Source: Pseudoalteromonas peptidolytica
Lineage (GTDB): Bacteria > Pseudomonadota > Gammaproteobacteria > Enterobacterales > Alteromonadaceae
Direction of reading: 5' to 3'
DNA: 64,000 nt
NCBI RefSeq assembly: GCF_012641745.1
Contig: NZ_WEHZ01000005.1
Coordinates: forward strand, 1-64,000
This document shows, piece after piece, positions 35,168-47,398 of this stretch. Position numbers and translations under genes: made by a program. Numbering within the stretch: the stretch's first letter is position 1; each line of letters begins with the position of its first letter. The notes under the pieces were generated by a model. It ran no database searches and was not told where the DNA came from. It saw only the letters and a list, made by a program, of their open reading frames with translations.

Positions 35168-35842
35168 TTGTCATTCGTTACGCCACCGCACTCTGTAGCG
35201 GAGCTTATGCAGCGTGTTGATAACATCGCTGGCTTAACATTAGGTGAGCTTGCTGAGCAATTATCCTTTAAAACACCTCAAGACTTACTTAGAGAAAAAG
35301 GATGGGTTGGGCAACTGGTTGAAGCCGCCTTGGGTGCCAGCGCTGGCTCCAAACCTATTCCCGATTTTGAATATATTGGTGTCGAGCTGAAGACATTACC
35401 AATTAGTTATCACGGTAAACCTCTAGAGACAACCTACGTCTCCGTTGTACCACTCACTCAGTTAACCGGGCTAACATGGTACAACTCAACAGTAAAAAAG
35501 AAGCTTTCTCACGTCCTTTGGTTACCTATATTAGCTGAGAGAGATATTCCTGTGGTGGAACGAGTTATCGGGCAAGGTTTTTTGTGGCAACCAAGTCCAG
35601 TTCAAGAACAGCAGATTCGTAGAGACTGGGAAGAGCAAATTGAATTAATCGCAACGGGCAACGTAGATCAAATATCTGGACACCTGGGCGAAGTCATGCA
35701 AATAAGGCCAAAGGCAGCGAACGCAAAAGCACTTACAGATGCTATTGGTCCGAATGGAAAGTGCATCCAAACACTCCCTAGAGGATTTTACTTAAAAACT
35801 AATTTTACCCAATCAATACTCGCTCAAGAGTTTAGTGCTTAA
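35168..35842 (+). CDS. mutH: DNA mismatch repair endonuclease MutH
   Basis: MutH nicks the unmethylated strand at hemimethylated GATC in MutS/MutL-directed repair. The catalytic set is visible as DFEYIGVELKTL (Asp, Glu, Lys), with GWVGQLVEAALGASAGSKP before it and WLPILAERDIPVVERVIG after it. The start is uncertain. TTG at 35168 has GGAG six bases upstream and gives 224 residues. A TTG at 35156 lies across that site. Presence of mutH implies Dam methylation in this organism. Confidence 0.94.
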   Translation: MSFVTPPHSVAELMQRVDNIAGLTLGELAEQLSFKTPQDLLREKGWVGQLVEAALGASAGSKPIPDFEYIGVELKTLPISYHGKPLETTYVSVVPLTQLTGLTWYNSTVKKKLSHVLWLPILAERDIPVVERVIGQGFLWQPSPVQEQQIRRDWEEQIELIATGNVDQISGHLGEVMQIRPKAANAKALTDAIGPNGKCIQTLPRGFYLKTNFTQSILAQEFSA

Positions 35843-35870
35843 GCAGCTGCATTTGCTGACCGTTCAGATT

Positions 35871-36031
35871 ATACCAATTTTCTTACTTAAGTAGTCTATT
35901 TTGAGGCGAGAAAATCTTGTCGATAACCAGACAAAAATTTTGCTATTTAGTTGTTCTAAATAAGAAATTTTAACGCGGTTAGCGTCAGATTTACTCCTTC
36001 AAATTGAACAAGTACTAAGTCAAATTAGTAT
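35871..36031 (+). repeat. MITE-like repeat, copy E
   Basis: It starts ATACCAATTT (35871-35880) and ends AAATTAGTAT (36022-36031), one mismatch from the family end. It carries the shared centre with CTAAATAAGAAATT and GTTAGCGTCAGATTTACTCC, but no inserted module. It sits between mutH and the small peptide gene. The remaining parts of the 35843-36218 gap hold only that gene's upstream region. Confidence 0.87.
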
Positions 36032-36218
36032 TATGCTCGAGCGCCTCAAGTCAAAATAGTAATAGACTACCTGAAACTCATATCGAGCATACGACTGTTG
36101 ACTTTTCGAACAAAAAATGAAAGTGTAAAAATTAATCGAGCCTTGATCGCTAACCTGTAAATTAAAATAGCATTACAGCCTCGATTGACGCTTATATTTT
36201 TATTGAAGGAAAACGATA

Positions 36219-36410
36219 ATGAAATTAAAGTTCAACAAGAAATCAATTAAAGAACTCAGTGTAACTGGCACAATGTCAAAAAAAATGACACCTATGGTCG
36301 CAGGAGGTAATGATCTCGGGATGACAGATGGCGCCTGCAACTCAGACCAAATATGTTGGACGTTTAGAAACGGTCAAGCAAATTGTCAAATTTGGAATGA
36401 CGAGCGTTAG
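36219..36410 (+). CDS. Putative RiPP-type precursor peptide with double-glycine leader
   Basis: This 63-residue peptide starts MKLKFNKKSIKELS, with a basic, amphipathic leader ending TPMVAGG (Gly-Gly at 29-30). The 33-residue core NDLGMTDGACNSDQICWTFRNGQANCQIWNDER has cysteines at 40, 46 and 56 and two Trp. AAGGA precedes the ATG and a strong terminator follows, so it is a single-gene transcript. The leader resembles natural-product or bacteriocin precursor leaders cut by peptidase-type ABC transporters. No modification or export gene lies nearby, so any processing enzyme must be elsewhere. The function is unknown. Confidence 0.72.
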   Translation: MKLKFNKKSIKELSVTGTMSKKMTPMVAGGNDLGMTDGACNSDQICWTFRNGQANCQIWNDER

Positions 36411-36414
36411 AAAT

Positions 36415-36444
36415 AAAAACGCCAGTCCTGTGACTGGCGTTTTT
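36415..36444. terminator. Bidirectional terminator between the peptide gene and eno
   Basis: A perfect 13-bp stem (AAAAACGCCAGTC/GACTGGCGTTTTT) with a CTGT loop. It has a T-run on both strands and serves the convergent peptide and eno genes. Confidence 0.95.
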
Positions 36445-36467
36445 AAAATTAACAGAGCAGTTGCTAC

Positions 36468-37838
<1,371 letters not shown>

Positions 37839-37969
37839 TTACAGTTTGCCCTATCTCTGCTGCGTCGCAAAGTGAAGAATTTACACGTATCACATTGAGG
37901 CGCGGGCAGATAAGAAAAGGCTTGGCGACAAACACTTAATTAGTGCCTGTGGCAAAACCTTCTGCTACA

Positions 37970-37997
37970 AAAAAGCCGTGCAAGAGCACGGCTTTTT
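37970..37997. terminator. Terminator after pyrG
   Basis: A 12-bp stem with an AAGA loop and T-runs on both sides, 5 nt beyond the pyrG stop codon. It implies that eno has its own promoter in the 37761-37969 gap. Confidence 0.92.
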
Positions 37998-38002
37998 CTT
38001 AG

Positions 38003-39736
<1,734 letters not shown>

Positions 39737-39788
39737 TCAGGTCTACAATATATTTAGCCAAAGGTACTACGACTCTGCGATCGACATC

Positions 39789-40607
39789 CTATTTACAACC
39801 GCGTTGACGGCGCTTCACCGTTTCCCATGCAGCATCCATTTGTGCTAAATTCGCTTCTTCTAGTGTAAGTGATGACTCATTAAGCACCGATTCTATTTGC
39901 ACAAAACGGTGTTTAAATTTTTCATTTGCTTGGCGCAGTAATTGTTCAGGGTCTCTCTTAATGTGGCGGCTTACGTTTACGGTAGCAAACAGCAAATCCC
40001 CTATTTCTTCAGCCGTATGTTCAGACAATGGGTCAACCTGCAGAGCTTCATTTACTTCAGCAATTTCTTCTTGCACTTTGTCCCACGCACCGTGATAACT
40101 CGGCCAATCAAATCCAAGCTTAGCAGCTCGTTTTTGGGTTTTATAAGCTTTGGTTAATGCCGGCAGGCTACTTGGAATATCAGCCGCAAATTCATCAGTT
40201 GGTCGCCTTGATTTCTCTTGCTGCTTTATTTTGTGCCATTGCTCCTCAAGTTCCGCATCTGTGAGCTTTTCTTTTTTTGTAAACACGTGAGGATGACGTC
40301 TGACTAACTTTTCATTCAGCGTCTGCACTATATCTGCAAAATCAAATAGCCCCTGTTCTTTACCCAACTGCGCATAGAATATGACTTGAAATAGTAAATC
40401 ACCCAGCTCTTCTTTTAGGTGAACAAAATCATCACGCTCAATAGCATCAGCAACCTCATGTGCTTCTTCTAATGTATGAGGCACAATAGAGTTAAACGTT
40501 TGCTGTTTATCCCAGTCACAACCTGTGTCAGAGTCGCGCAGCTGCGTCATAATCTGCAACAGTTTCTCAATATCAGGGACAACATTGGATTTAGAGTCGC
40601 TTGGCAT
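39789..40607 (-). CDS. mazG: Nucleoside triphosphate pyrophosphohydrolase MazG
   Basis: MazG hydrolyses NTPs to NMPs and tempers the (p)ppGpp response. It has two MazG repeats. The first has CDWDKQQTFNSIVPHTLEEAHEVADAIERDD and LKEELGDLLFQVIFYAQL. The second, around 165-240, has EEIAEVNEALQ and EEIGDLLFATVNVSRH. I chose the ATG at 40607 (272 residues), with AAGGGG upstream, overlapping the relA 3' end by 17 nt. Coupling to relA is as in E. coli, but mazE and mazF are absent between them. Confidence 0.96.
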   Translation of the reverse strand: MPSDSKSNVVPDIEKLLQIMTQLRDSDTGCDWDKQQTFNSIVPHTLEEAHEVADAIERDDFVHLKEELGDLLFQVIFYAQLGKEQGLFDFADIVQTLNEKLVRRHPHVFTKKEKLTDAELEEQWHKIKQQEKSRRPTDEFAADIPSSLPALTKAYKTQKRAAKLGFDWPSYHGAWDKVQEEIAEVNEALQVDPLSEHTAEEIGDLLFATVNVSRHIKRDPEQLLRQANEKFKHRFVQIESVLNESSLTLEEANLAQMDAAWETVKRRQRGCK

Positions 40608-42744
40608 CGAATACCCCTTCAATCTGCATCAACTTGGTCAGCAACCGGTGCATCGCGGACAAATCATCTACTTCAACTTTCATCATAAACACAGCAACAT
40701 TCTTATCATCTTGTGTTTGTACATTCATGTTAAGTACGTTAACTTTTTCATTTGCAAGCACTGAGCTGATATCTCTGATCAATCCTTGGCGATCATGTGC
40801 TTCTATCTTCAAAGTAATAGAATAAGCGGCTTTAACATTATCAGACCAACTTACTGCGATCTCTCGCTCAGGATGCTTATCACTAATATGCGCGAATGAC
40901 TCACAATCTGAACGATGTACCGCGATGCCGCGACCTTGAGTAATGTACCCAACAATGTCATCTCCTGGAACCGGCTCACAACACTTAGCCATATGACTCA
41001 TCAAACTTCCCACACCATCAACTACGACCGCATTTTTGTCACCTTTGCTTTGCTTTGGTGAGGAAATTTTTAATTTAGGAGTATCTTCAGGTTTGTCCTG
41101 TACATAATTAAGAAATTGATTGATCCGAACGTCACCTGCACCAATCGCTACCATCAAGTCATCTAATTCTTTAAAATTAAAACGTGCAATAGCAGGTTCT
41201 AAGTCTTTATAAGTAATATCTAACTTTTGTAGGTGACTATCTAAAAGCTCTTTGCCCGCTTGAAGGTTTTTATCTCGATCTTGCTGTTTAAACCAATGAT
41301 GAATTTTACTGCGTGCTCTTGAAGAATGAATATAACCTAGCGATGGGTTTAACCAATCTCGACTTGGTGACGCATTCTTTTGAGTGAGGATCTCGACTTG
41401 ATCGCCAGTACGTAGGGTGTAAGTGAAAGGTACGATTTTGCCAAATACTTTTGCTCCAATACAGCGGTGCCCCACATTTGAGTGAATATAATACGCAAAA
41501 TCAAGAGGCGTCGCCCCCAGTGGTAAATCAAAGATATCGCCTTTTGGCGTAAAGACATAAACACGGTCTTCAACAACCTGGTTTTTCAATTCATCCGCAA
41601 TTTCACTGCCATCAACCACCTCTTCTTGCCACTGCAACAATTTGCGTAGCCAGCTGATCTTCTGCTCATATCCTGAATTTCGACCTGGCAACGCGCCTTC
41701 TTTATACATCCAGTGCGCTGCAACCCCAAGCTCAGCATCTCGATGCATGGCTTCAGTTCTAATTTGAATTTCTACAGTTTTGCCTTCTGGCCCAAACACG
41801 ACGGTATGGATTGATTGATAACCATTTTGCTTTGGTGTCGCAATATAATCATCAAACTCTTTGTTTAAATGCCGCCAACTGGTATGAACAATGCCCAGTG
41901 CTGCATAACAGTCTTGGATCTCATCAACCACGACACGCATTGCTCTGATGTCAAACAGCTGCTCAAATTCGTAGCTCTTTTGTACCATTTTTTTATAGAT
42001 ACTATAAATATGCTTCGGACGACCATACACCTGCGCTTTAACACCGGCATCCGCAAGCTTTTGCGCCACCGAGCTGACCATATTTTCCATATAGGCTTCA
42101 CGGTCTAAGCGCTTGTCCGAGAGCTTTTTGGCGATCGATTTATAAGTATCAGGGTGCAGGTATCTGAAAGATAAGTCTTCGAGTTCCCACTTCAGCTGTC
42201 CAATCCCTAACCGGTTAGCGAGAGGCGCAAAAATATTAGCAGCTGCTTTGGCTGCAACCACTCGCTCTTCTTCAGATGCTTTTTTTACCGCACGTAAATG
42301 ACAGATTTGCTCCGCGAGCTTGATGACCACCGCTCTGACATCTTCAACCATAGAAAGTAACATACGACGAATGTTATCTACTTGCACTTTCCCTGAGCTT
42401 TGATGCGCAAGCGTACTAATGGTTTCCATATTTTCGACTCCCTTTAACAGGAGGGAAATATTATTTCCTAATTCTTCTTCAACCTGCTCAACAGAGAGCG
42501 TACCTGCAACAAAATAGGGAGTTAAAAACGCAGTTGCTAAAGATTCACTATCAAAGTTTAAATCAGCGAGGATCTCAACCATTTCAATGGCATTATTGAG
42601 ATCCTCATTAGATTCATCAGTGGGGCATAGCTCATAAGCTCTTTGTAACCATGCTCGTTGATCCGATGATAAATTTAAGATAGTGAGTCGTGCATCAAAC
42701 TCCAGTGGTAGCGTGGTTTGATGCGACTGCCGAGTAGCAACCAT
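40591..42744 (-). CDS. relA: GTP pyrophosphokinase RelA
   Basis: RelA makes (p)ppGpp on stalled ribosomes. The N-terminal HD-like domain (about 30-180) lacks the His-Asp hydrolase motif (YFVAGTLS in its place), as expected for RelA rather than SpoT. The synthetase domain (about 230-360) has GRPKHIYSIYKKM, YESIH-type YQSIHTVVFGP and EIQIRTEAMHRDAELGVAAHW. TGS (about 400-460) and C-terminal ACT (KAAYSITLKIEAHDRQGLIRDIS) domains follow. At 717 residues it is slightly shorter than E. coli RelA (744). AAGGAGGT lies upstream of the ATG. Confidence 0.97.
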   Translation of the reverse strand: MVATRQSHQTTLPLEFDARLTILNLSSDQRAWLQRAYELCPTDESNEDLNNAIEMVEILADLNFDSESLATAFLTPYFVAGTLSVEQVEEELGNNISLLLKGVENMETISTLAHQSSGKVQVDNIRRMLLSMVEDVRAVVIKLAEQICHLRAVKKASEEERVVAAKAAANIFAPLANRLGIGQLKWELEDLSFRYLHPDTYKSIAKKLSDKRLDREAYMENMVSSVAQKLADAGVKAQVYGRPKHIYSIYKKMVQKSYEFEQLFDIRAMRVVVDEIQDCYAALGIVHTSWRHLNKEFDDYIATPKQNGYQSIHTVVFGPEGKTVEIQIRTEAMHRDAELGVAAHWMYKEGALPGRNSGYEQKISWLRKLLQWQEEVVDGSEIADELKNQVVEDRVYVFTPKGDIFDLPLGATPLDFAYYIHSNVGHRCIGAKVFGKIVPFTYTLRTGDQVEILTQKNASPSRDWLNPSLGYIHSSRARSKIHHWFKQQDRDKNLQAGKELLDSHLQKLDITYKDLEPAIARFNFKELDDLMVAIGAGDVRINQFLNYVQDKPEDTPKLKISSPKQSKGDKNAVVVDGVGSLMSHMAKCCEPVPGDDIVGYITQGRGIAVHRSDCESFAHISDKHPEREIAVSWSDNVKAAYSITLKIEAHDRQGLIRDISSVLANEKVNVLNMNVQTQDDKNVAVFMMKVEVDDLSAMHRLLTKLMQIEGVFDAKRL

Positions 42745-42950
42745 GTTTTGATACCTCCTTAAAATTTCTTACCCATGTGATAAAACCATCACTGAGGGTA
42801 TCGCCGTACCCATTTCATTTTTAGGTACTCATGTCATTGCGATTACATTCTCTTTTTCGACCATACGCTTATTCGCGAGCGAATAAAAACGTTTACTAAG
42901 AGCCTAAACCCAATTGCCATCACTTAATCTATGTATCATGATGATTCAAG

Positions 42951-44270
42951 CTATTTTTGCTGTTTTACAAACAGTGCCATGGTTTCAATATGTCCTGTGT
43001 GGACAAACATATTCATTAAGCCCAGCTTTTCTAGCGTAAACCCAGCACGATGGATCACTTGCGCGTCACGAGCTAAGGTAACCGGATCGCATGAGACATA
43101 TAAGATCCGTGAAAACTGTCCTAACGGTAATTGCTCTAACACTTCAAGTGCCCCAGTCCTGGAAGGGTCAAGTAGTAATACGTCTACACTTGGATCAAAC
43201 CAAGTGGCTTCACTGATAGCGCGAGTTAAGTCAAAACAATGAAACTGAACATTATGGATTTGGTTAGTTTGCGCATTTTGTCTTGCCATTGCAACTGATT
43301 GCGCTTCGCCTTCAACACCAATCACTGCATTTGCATATTTTGCGAGCACTAAGGAAAAATTTCCCACGCCACAGAAAAGGTCAAGTACCTTCTCATCAGC
43401 ACGTGGTTTTAACCAAGTAACTGCTTGATGCAACATAGCATCATTGACGGCTTGATTAACTTGGATAAAGTTATTTAGCTGAAATTCTAATACGAGGCCA
43501 AATTCAGGGAGTCGATAATTTGGTAGTTGCTGATATTCAACCGCATTTTCCCCATCGTCAAACACCACTTGATAATTCTCAAGACCAGCTCTAATTGCTT
43601 GATAAGTCGTTTGCGAAAGCGCCTTGGTGTGTCGAAATAGCACATAGTTATGATTGTCCGCTTGGCATAACTGAACGTGGCTGATGAACTTAAATTCATT
43701 GAGCGCTTGAGACAGCGCATTTAACGTGATGAAAATATCAGCAAAAGGAGCAGCCAACACATTACACTGTTCAATATCCACTATCTGTTTTGACTGACTG
43801 GCTCTAAAGCCCAGTTTTACCGTGTTACGTTTCTTATCATAAATACTGGCTATGCGAGCGGCACGACGATAATGAAGTGGTGCAGAGGTAATAGCAGCTT
43901 GCCATGGTAACTGTGTTATTTTAGCAAAGCGCGCAAACAGTTTTTCTACGGCTTGTTGCTTTTCGATGAGCTGATTGTCGACGCTTTGATGTTGCAAATT
44001 ACAACCACCACACTGTTCATAATGCTCACAAAACGGCTGAGTGCGATACTCAGAGGCCGTCATTACTTTGATAAGTTTTGCCTCAAGTAATTTAGACTTT
44101 GCTTGAGTTACTTGCGCAGTAACATGTTCATTGGTCAATGCACCAGCTACAAAACATACTTTACCATCGTGACGCGCAACTCCCCTGCCTTGGTGATCCA
44201 TAGATTCTATTTGAAGGGCAAGGTGTTTTGACGGTTTGGTTGCTTTTTTAGCACGAAAAATCTGTGCCAT
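42951..44270 (-). CDS. rlmD: 23S rRNA (uracil-1939-C5) methyltransferase RlmD
   Basis: RlmD methylates U1939 of 23S rRNA. It has an N-terminal TRAM domain (LQIESMDHQGRGVARHDGKVCFVAGAL). The iron-sulfur cysteines appear in FCEHYEQCGGCNLQH. The SAM-binding DLFCGVGNFSLVLAK and the catalytic Cys in YVSCDPVTLARD are present. I chose the ATG at 44270 (439 residues), 6 nt after GAGG. It is divergent from barA, the same pairing as in E. coli. The 42745-42950 gap to relA has no further gene. Confidence 0.96.
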   Translation of the reverse strand: MAQIFRAKKATKPSKHLALQIESMDHQGRGVARHDGKVCFVAGALTNEHVTAQVTQAKSKLLEAKLIKVMTASEYRTQPFCEHYEQCGGCNLQHQSVDNQLIEKQQAVEKLFARFAKITQLPWQAAITSAPLHYRRAARIASIYDKKRNTVKLGFRASQSKQIVDIEQCNVLAAPFADIFITLNALSQALNEFKFISHVQLCQADNHNYVLFRHTKALSQTTYQAIRAGLENYQVVFDDGENAVEYQQLPNYRLPEFGLVLEFQLNNFIQVNQAVNDAMLHQAVTWLKPRADEKVLDLFCGVGNFSLVLAKYANAVIGVEGEAQSVAMARQNAQTNQIHNVQFHCFDLTRAISEATWFDPSVDVLLLDPSRTGALEVLEQLPLGQFSRILYVSCDPVTLARDAQVIHRAGFTLEKLGLMNMFVHTGHIETMALFVKQQK

Positions 44271-44348
44271 TGGGTTCCTCATTTGTTTGCTTATCACGTC
44301 GGTAAAAGATAATCTTAGTTACAGATTTCTCTGCACTTTTTTGACCCT

Positions 44349-47102
44349 ATGACAAAATTAAACCTGCGTGACAGTATTTTACTACTCACTCTTTTGCCAA
44401 CCCTACTCGGTGGCTATTTTACTATAAATCGCTACGTAGAGCTTGAGGAAATTCTGATTAGTCAGGGGAATCGTATTTCAGAATCACTAGCCATGTCGGT
44501 AGAGTACCCGATAAAAAAACAGGATAAGTCCCATCTGCACAGGATCTTAAGCCAAGCTCACAATAAGCATGCACCTTTGGTAAAAAGTATTGCTCTATTT
44601 GACGAGCAAAACCAGCTTATCCTAACCAGCAATTACCATAGTGAATTTGACAAGCTGCACTATTTTGGCGAAGTGCAAGCATTGCAAACGACGGTTGTGA
44701 CGACTCTTAAAAATACATTTGTCTTTTACTCACCAGTAAAAAATCACCTAGCTAAAAAAACAGACTGGCATAGTGCCGAACCTGCAACGCTAGCAATCTT
44801 GGTCGTCGAGATCAGTAAAGACCAAGCACTCATTTCTCAGCAGCGGGCATTAATTTTAAGTGCAATTGTTATTATTTTCTCTTTTTTACTCAGTATCATG
44901 TTAGCTATGCGTTTATCTCGTATGCTTACCAAGCCCATTGCCAGCTTAATATTAGCCACTGATAAACTCAATGAGGGTAAGCAAGACATCGCTATTAACG
45001 AGCCAATGCGAGGTGAGTTTGAGCTACTACGCCAGGGGCTAATTGTCATTGGTAAAAAAATGGCGAATCAAAAAGACGAAATGCAAAAGCACATTGACCA
45101 AGCAACCAGTGACTACCGAGAAACATTAGAGCAATACGAAACACAAAATATTCAGCTCAACATTGCTAAGAAAGAAGCGCAAGATGCCAACCGTGTAAAA
45201 TCTGACTTTTTAGCGAAGATGAGTCATGAACTTAGAACGCCACTTAATGGCGTCATCGGCTTTACTCGTCAGCTCTATAAAACACCTTTAAATAAACACC
45301 AAAAAGATTATTTAGATACCATAGAATTGTCGGCAAACAGTCTGCTTACAATCATCAGCGATATTCTCGACTTCTCAAAGTTAGAAGCCGGAGCAATGGA
45401 GCTTGAAAATATTCAGTTTGAGCTGCGTGATGCCGTCAATGAAGTAATGACATTATTGGCTCCAAGTGCCCATGACAAGCACTTAGAGTTTTCTATTTCG
45501 GTGAACAGACAAGTACCAGATAATTTGATTGGCGATCCAACACGTTTTAAGCAAGTACTTACCAACCTAATCAGCAATGCCATTAAATTCACTGAAAAAG
45601 GGGCAATTAAAGTTGATATTAATCATCGATTAATAGATGAATCTCAATCTTCATTACTGGTGTCAGTCAGCGATACCGGCGTGGGTATCGCACAGGATAA
45701 GCAAGACGCCTTATTTACCCCATTTGCTCAAGCGGATACCAGTATTACAAGAAAATTTGGAGGCACAGGACTCGGTTTAATCATTACCAAACACATAGTC
45801 GAGGCAATGAATGGCCGTATTACGCTCAACTCAGCACCAGGTCATGGTACATGCTTCTCCTTTAATGCCGTATTTGCATTACCCAATCGGCTTTATAACG
45901 ATGACTTACCAAGTAAACCTCTTGAGAATAAGCGAGTACTGTATTTTGAACCACAAGAACATACTCACTATGCGGTTGTTTCGCAGTTACAGGCTTGGGA
46001 TATGCAGGTGACACGCTGTCTCAGTGAAGAGGACTTTGATGACGCACTAGCAAAAGATTTTAATTATGATATTTGTTTAATCGGCTCAATGGCCAGCGTT
46101 GATCAAATGCAAACTGTAAAAAGCTACATCAAACAAGCAAGGCAGTCCGCTGATTATTTATACCTAATGGTGAACACGATTTCTCACAACATGCGTGAAG
46201 CACTCATTGGTAGCGGTGCCGACGCTTGCCTAAGTAAACCATTAAACCACAGAAAATTGTGTGAAATGTTAGCTGCTCCTTATCGCCTAGACCATCCCGA
46301 TATGAGCGCCAACGAAATTGAAACTACCAACCTACCATTGAAAGTGCTAGTGGCAGATGACAATGACGCAAACTTAAAGCTGATATGTACGCTCTTAGAC
46401 GAGCAAGTAGAAGCTATAGACACTGCCCACAATGGTGCTCAAGCCGTGAGTCTATGTAAATCAAGAAAATATGATCTGATATTTATGGATATTCAGATGC
46501 CGATTATGGATGGGATCAGTGCTTGCAAAAGTATTCGTGAATCATCTCTCAATGAAGATACTCCCATTATTGCAGTCACGGCTCATGCCTTAGCAGGTGA
46601 AAAAGAAGAGTTACTAAAAAATGGTTTTAGTAACTACATGACCAAGCCAATTGATGAAGATATGTTAAAGCAGATCATCTGCGACCATAGCACCTCATCT
46701 CCCATTGCAAGGCAAAAAAATAATGAACATGAACGGCACAGCGTCCCTCCTTTTGAAAGCCAAGTACTAGACTGGGGGTTAGCATTACAACGCGCTGGCA
46801 ACAAACCAGATCTGGCGCTTGAGATGTTGAATATGCTGCTCTCTAGTGTTCCCGAGACACTTCAACAACTAGAATCTGCGCAACAGGCTGAAGATGGTGC
46901 GACACTACTCAAGGTCATACATAAGTTTCATGGTGCATGCTGTTATACCGGTGTACCAGCGCTTAAAAAGTTAGCTGAAACCATAGAAACAAGTTTAAAA
47001 CAGGCTAAACCTCTCAATGATATTGAGCCTGAGCTATATGAATTAGTAGACAGTTTAACAATGCTATTAAACGATGCTAAGCCTAATCAAGTACTATCTT
47101 AA
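44349..47102 (+). CDS. barA: Hybrid sensor histidine kinase BarA (GacS-type)
   Basis: BarA senses short-chain carboxylates and phosphorylates UvrY/GacA, which drives Csr small RNAs. Domains in order: membrane segments near 10-30 and 165-185 around a periplasmic sensor, HAMP (about 185-240), HisKA with His293 in MSHELRTPLNG, an ATPase domain (QVLTNLISNAIKFTEKG; GTGLGLIITKH), a degenerate receiver (about 520-640), a true receiver with Asp714 in IFMDIQMPIMDG, and an Hpt domain with His861 (HKFHGACCY). At 917 residues it matches E. coli BarA. Csr control of flagellar genes would link it to the flagellar region (inference). Confidence 0.96.
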   Translation: MTKLNLRDSILLLTLLPTLLGGYFTINRYVELEEILISQGNRISESLAMSVEYPIKKQDKSHLHRILSQAHNKHAPLVKSIALFDEQNQLILTSNYHSEFDKLHYFGEVQALQTTVVTTLKNTFVFYSPVKNHLAKKTDWHSAEPATLAILVVEISKDQALISQQRALILSAIVIIFSFLLSIMLAMRLSRMLTKPIASLILATDKLNEGKQDIAINEPMRGEFELLRQGLIVIGKKMANQKDEMQKHIDQATSDYRETLEQYETQNIQLNIAKKEAQDANRVKSDFLAKMSHELRTPLNGVIGFTRQLYKTPLNKHQKDYLDTIELSANSLLTIISDILDFSKLEAGAMELENIQFELRDAVNEVMTLLAPSAHDKHLEFSISVNRQVPDNLIGDPTRFKQVLTNLISNAIKFTEKGAIKVDINHRLIDESQSSLLVSVSDTGVGIAQDKQDALFTPFAQADTSITRKFGGTGLGLIITKHIVEAMNGRITLNSAPGHGTCFSFNAVFALPNRLYNDDLPSKPLENKRVLYFEPQEHTHYAVVSQLQAWDMQVTRCLSEEDFDDALAKDFNYDICLIGSMASVDQMQTVKSYIKQARQSADYLYLMVNTISHNMREALIGSGADACLSKPLNHRKLCEMLAAPYRLDHPDMSANEIETTNLPLKVLVADDNDANLKLICTLLDEQVEAIDTAHNGAQAVSLCKSRKYDLIFMDIQMPIMDGISACKSIRESSLNEDTPIIAVTAHALAGEKEELLKNGFSNYMTKPIDEDMLKQIICDHSTSSPIARQKNNEHERHSVPPFESQVLDWGLALQRAGNKPDLALEMLNMLLSSVPETLQQLESAQQAEDGATLLKVIHKFHGACCYTGVPALKKLAETIETSLKQAKPLNDIEPELYELVDSLTMLLNDAKPNQVLS

Positions 47103-47168
47103 TGAGGCTGAAGTGAGTGGCATTTGCACCAACCAGCTAGCTAAGTACTTAATTTTTTAAGAGAAGAG

Positions 47169-47204
47169 CATGACGATAACACCACCTACTCTGCTATCGT
47201 CATG
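47169..47204. other. Inverted repeat downstream of barA
   Basis: A perfect 10-bp stem (CATGACGATA/TATCGTCATG) with a 16-nt loop, 66 nt after the barA stop codon. There is no T-run. Its role is unknown. Confidence 0.5.
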
Positions 47205-47220
47205 GTATGTACATGCAAAC

Positions 47221-47313
47221 TTTGCTATCGAGTCGTTATAGATAAGAAATTTTTAACGCAGTTAGCATCAAGTTTACTCCTCTAAATTGAGCAAGCATTA
47301 AGGCTAATTGGTA
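47221..47313 (+). repeat. MITE-like repeat, copy F (3' half only)
   Basis: Only the right half of the family is present: TAAGAAATTTTTAACGC, GTTAGCATCAAGTTTACTCC, AAATTGAGCAAGC and a degenerate TAATTGGTAA end. The left half is lost. It lies in the 47103-47398 gap. Confidence 0.72.
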
Positions 47314-47320
47314 AAACACG

Positions 47321-47349
47321 AAAAAGCCCAAGTATCACTTGGGCTTTTT
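47321..47349. terminator. Bidirectional terminator between barA and purF
   Basis: A perfect 13-bp stem (AAAAAGCCCAAGT/ACTTGGGCTTTTT) with a 3-nt loop and T-runs on both strands, between convergent genes. Confidence 0.95.
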
Positions 47350-47398
47350 TACGTTAACGCTGATGGCTGAACATCCAGCGCATTTGGGAGTAAGTTTA

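Noticed and set aside
12684-36031. Repeats as a CRISPR array
   Set aside because: Copies are 125-205 bp, far apart, in both orientations, with no regular spacers and no cas genes.
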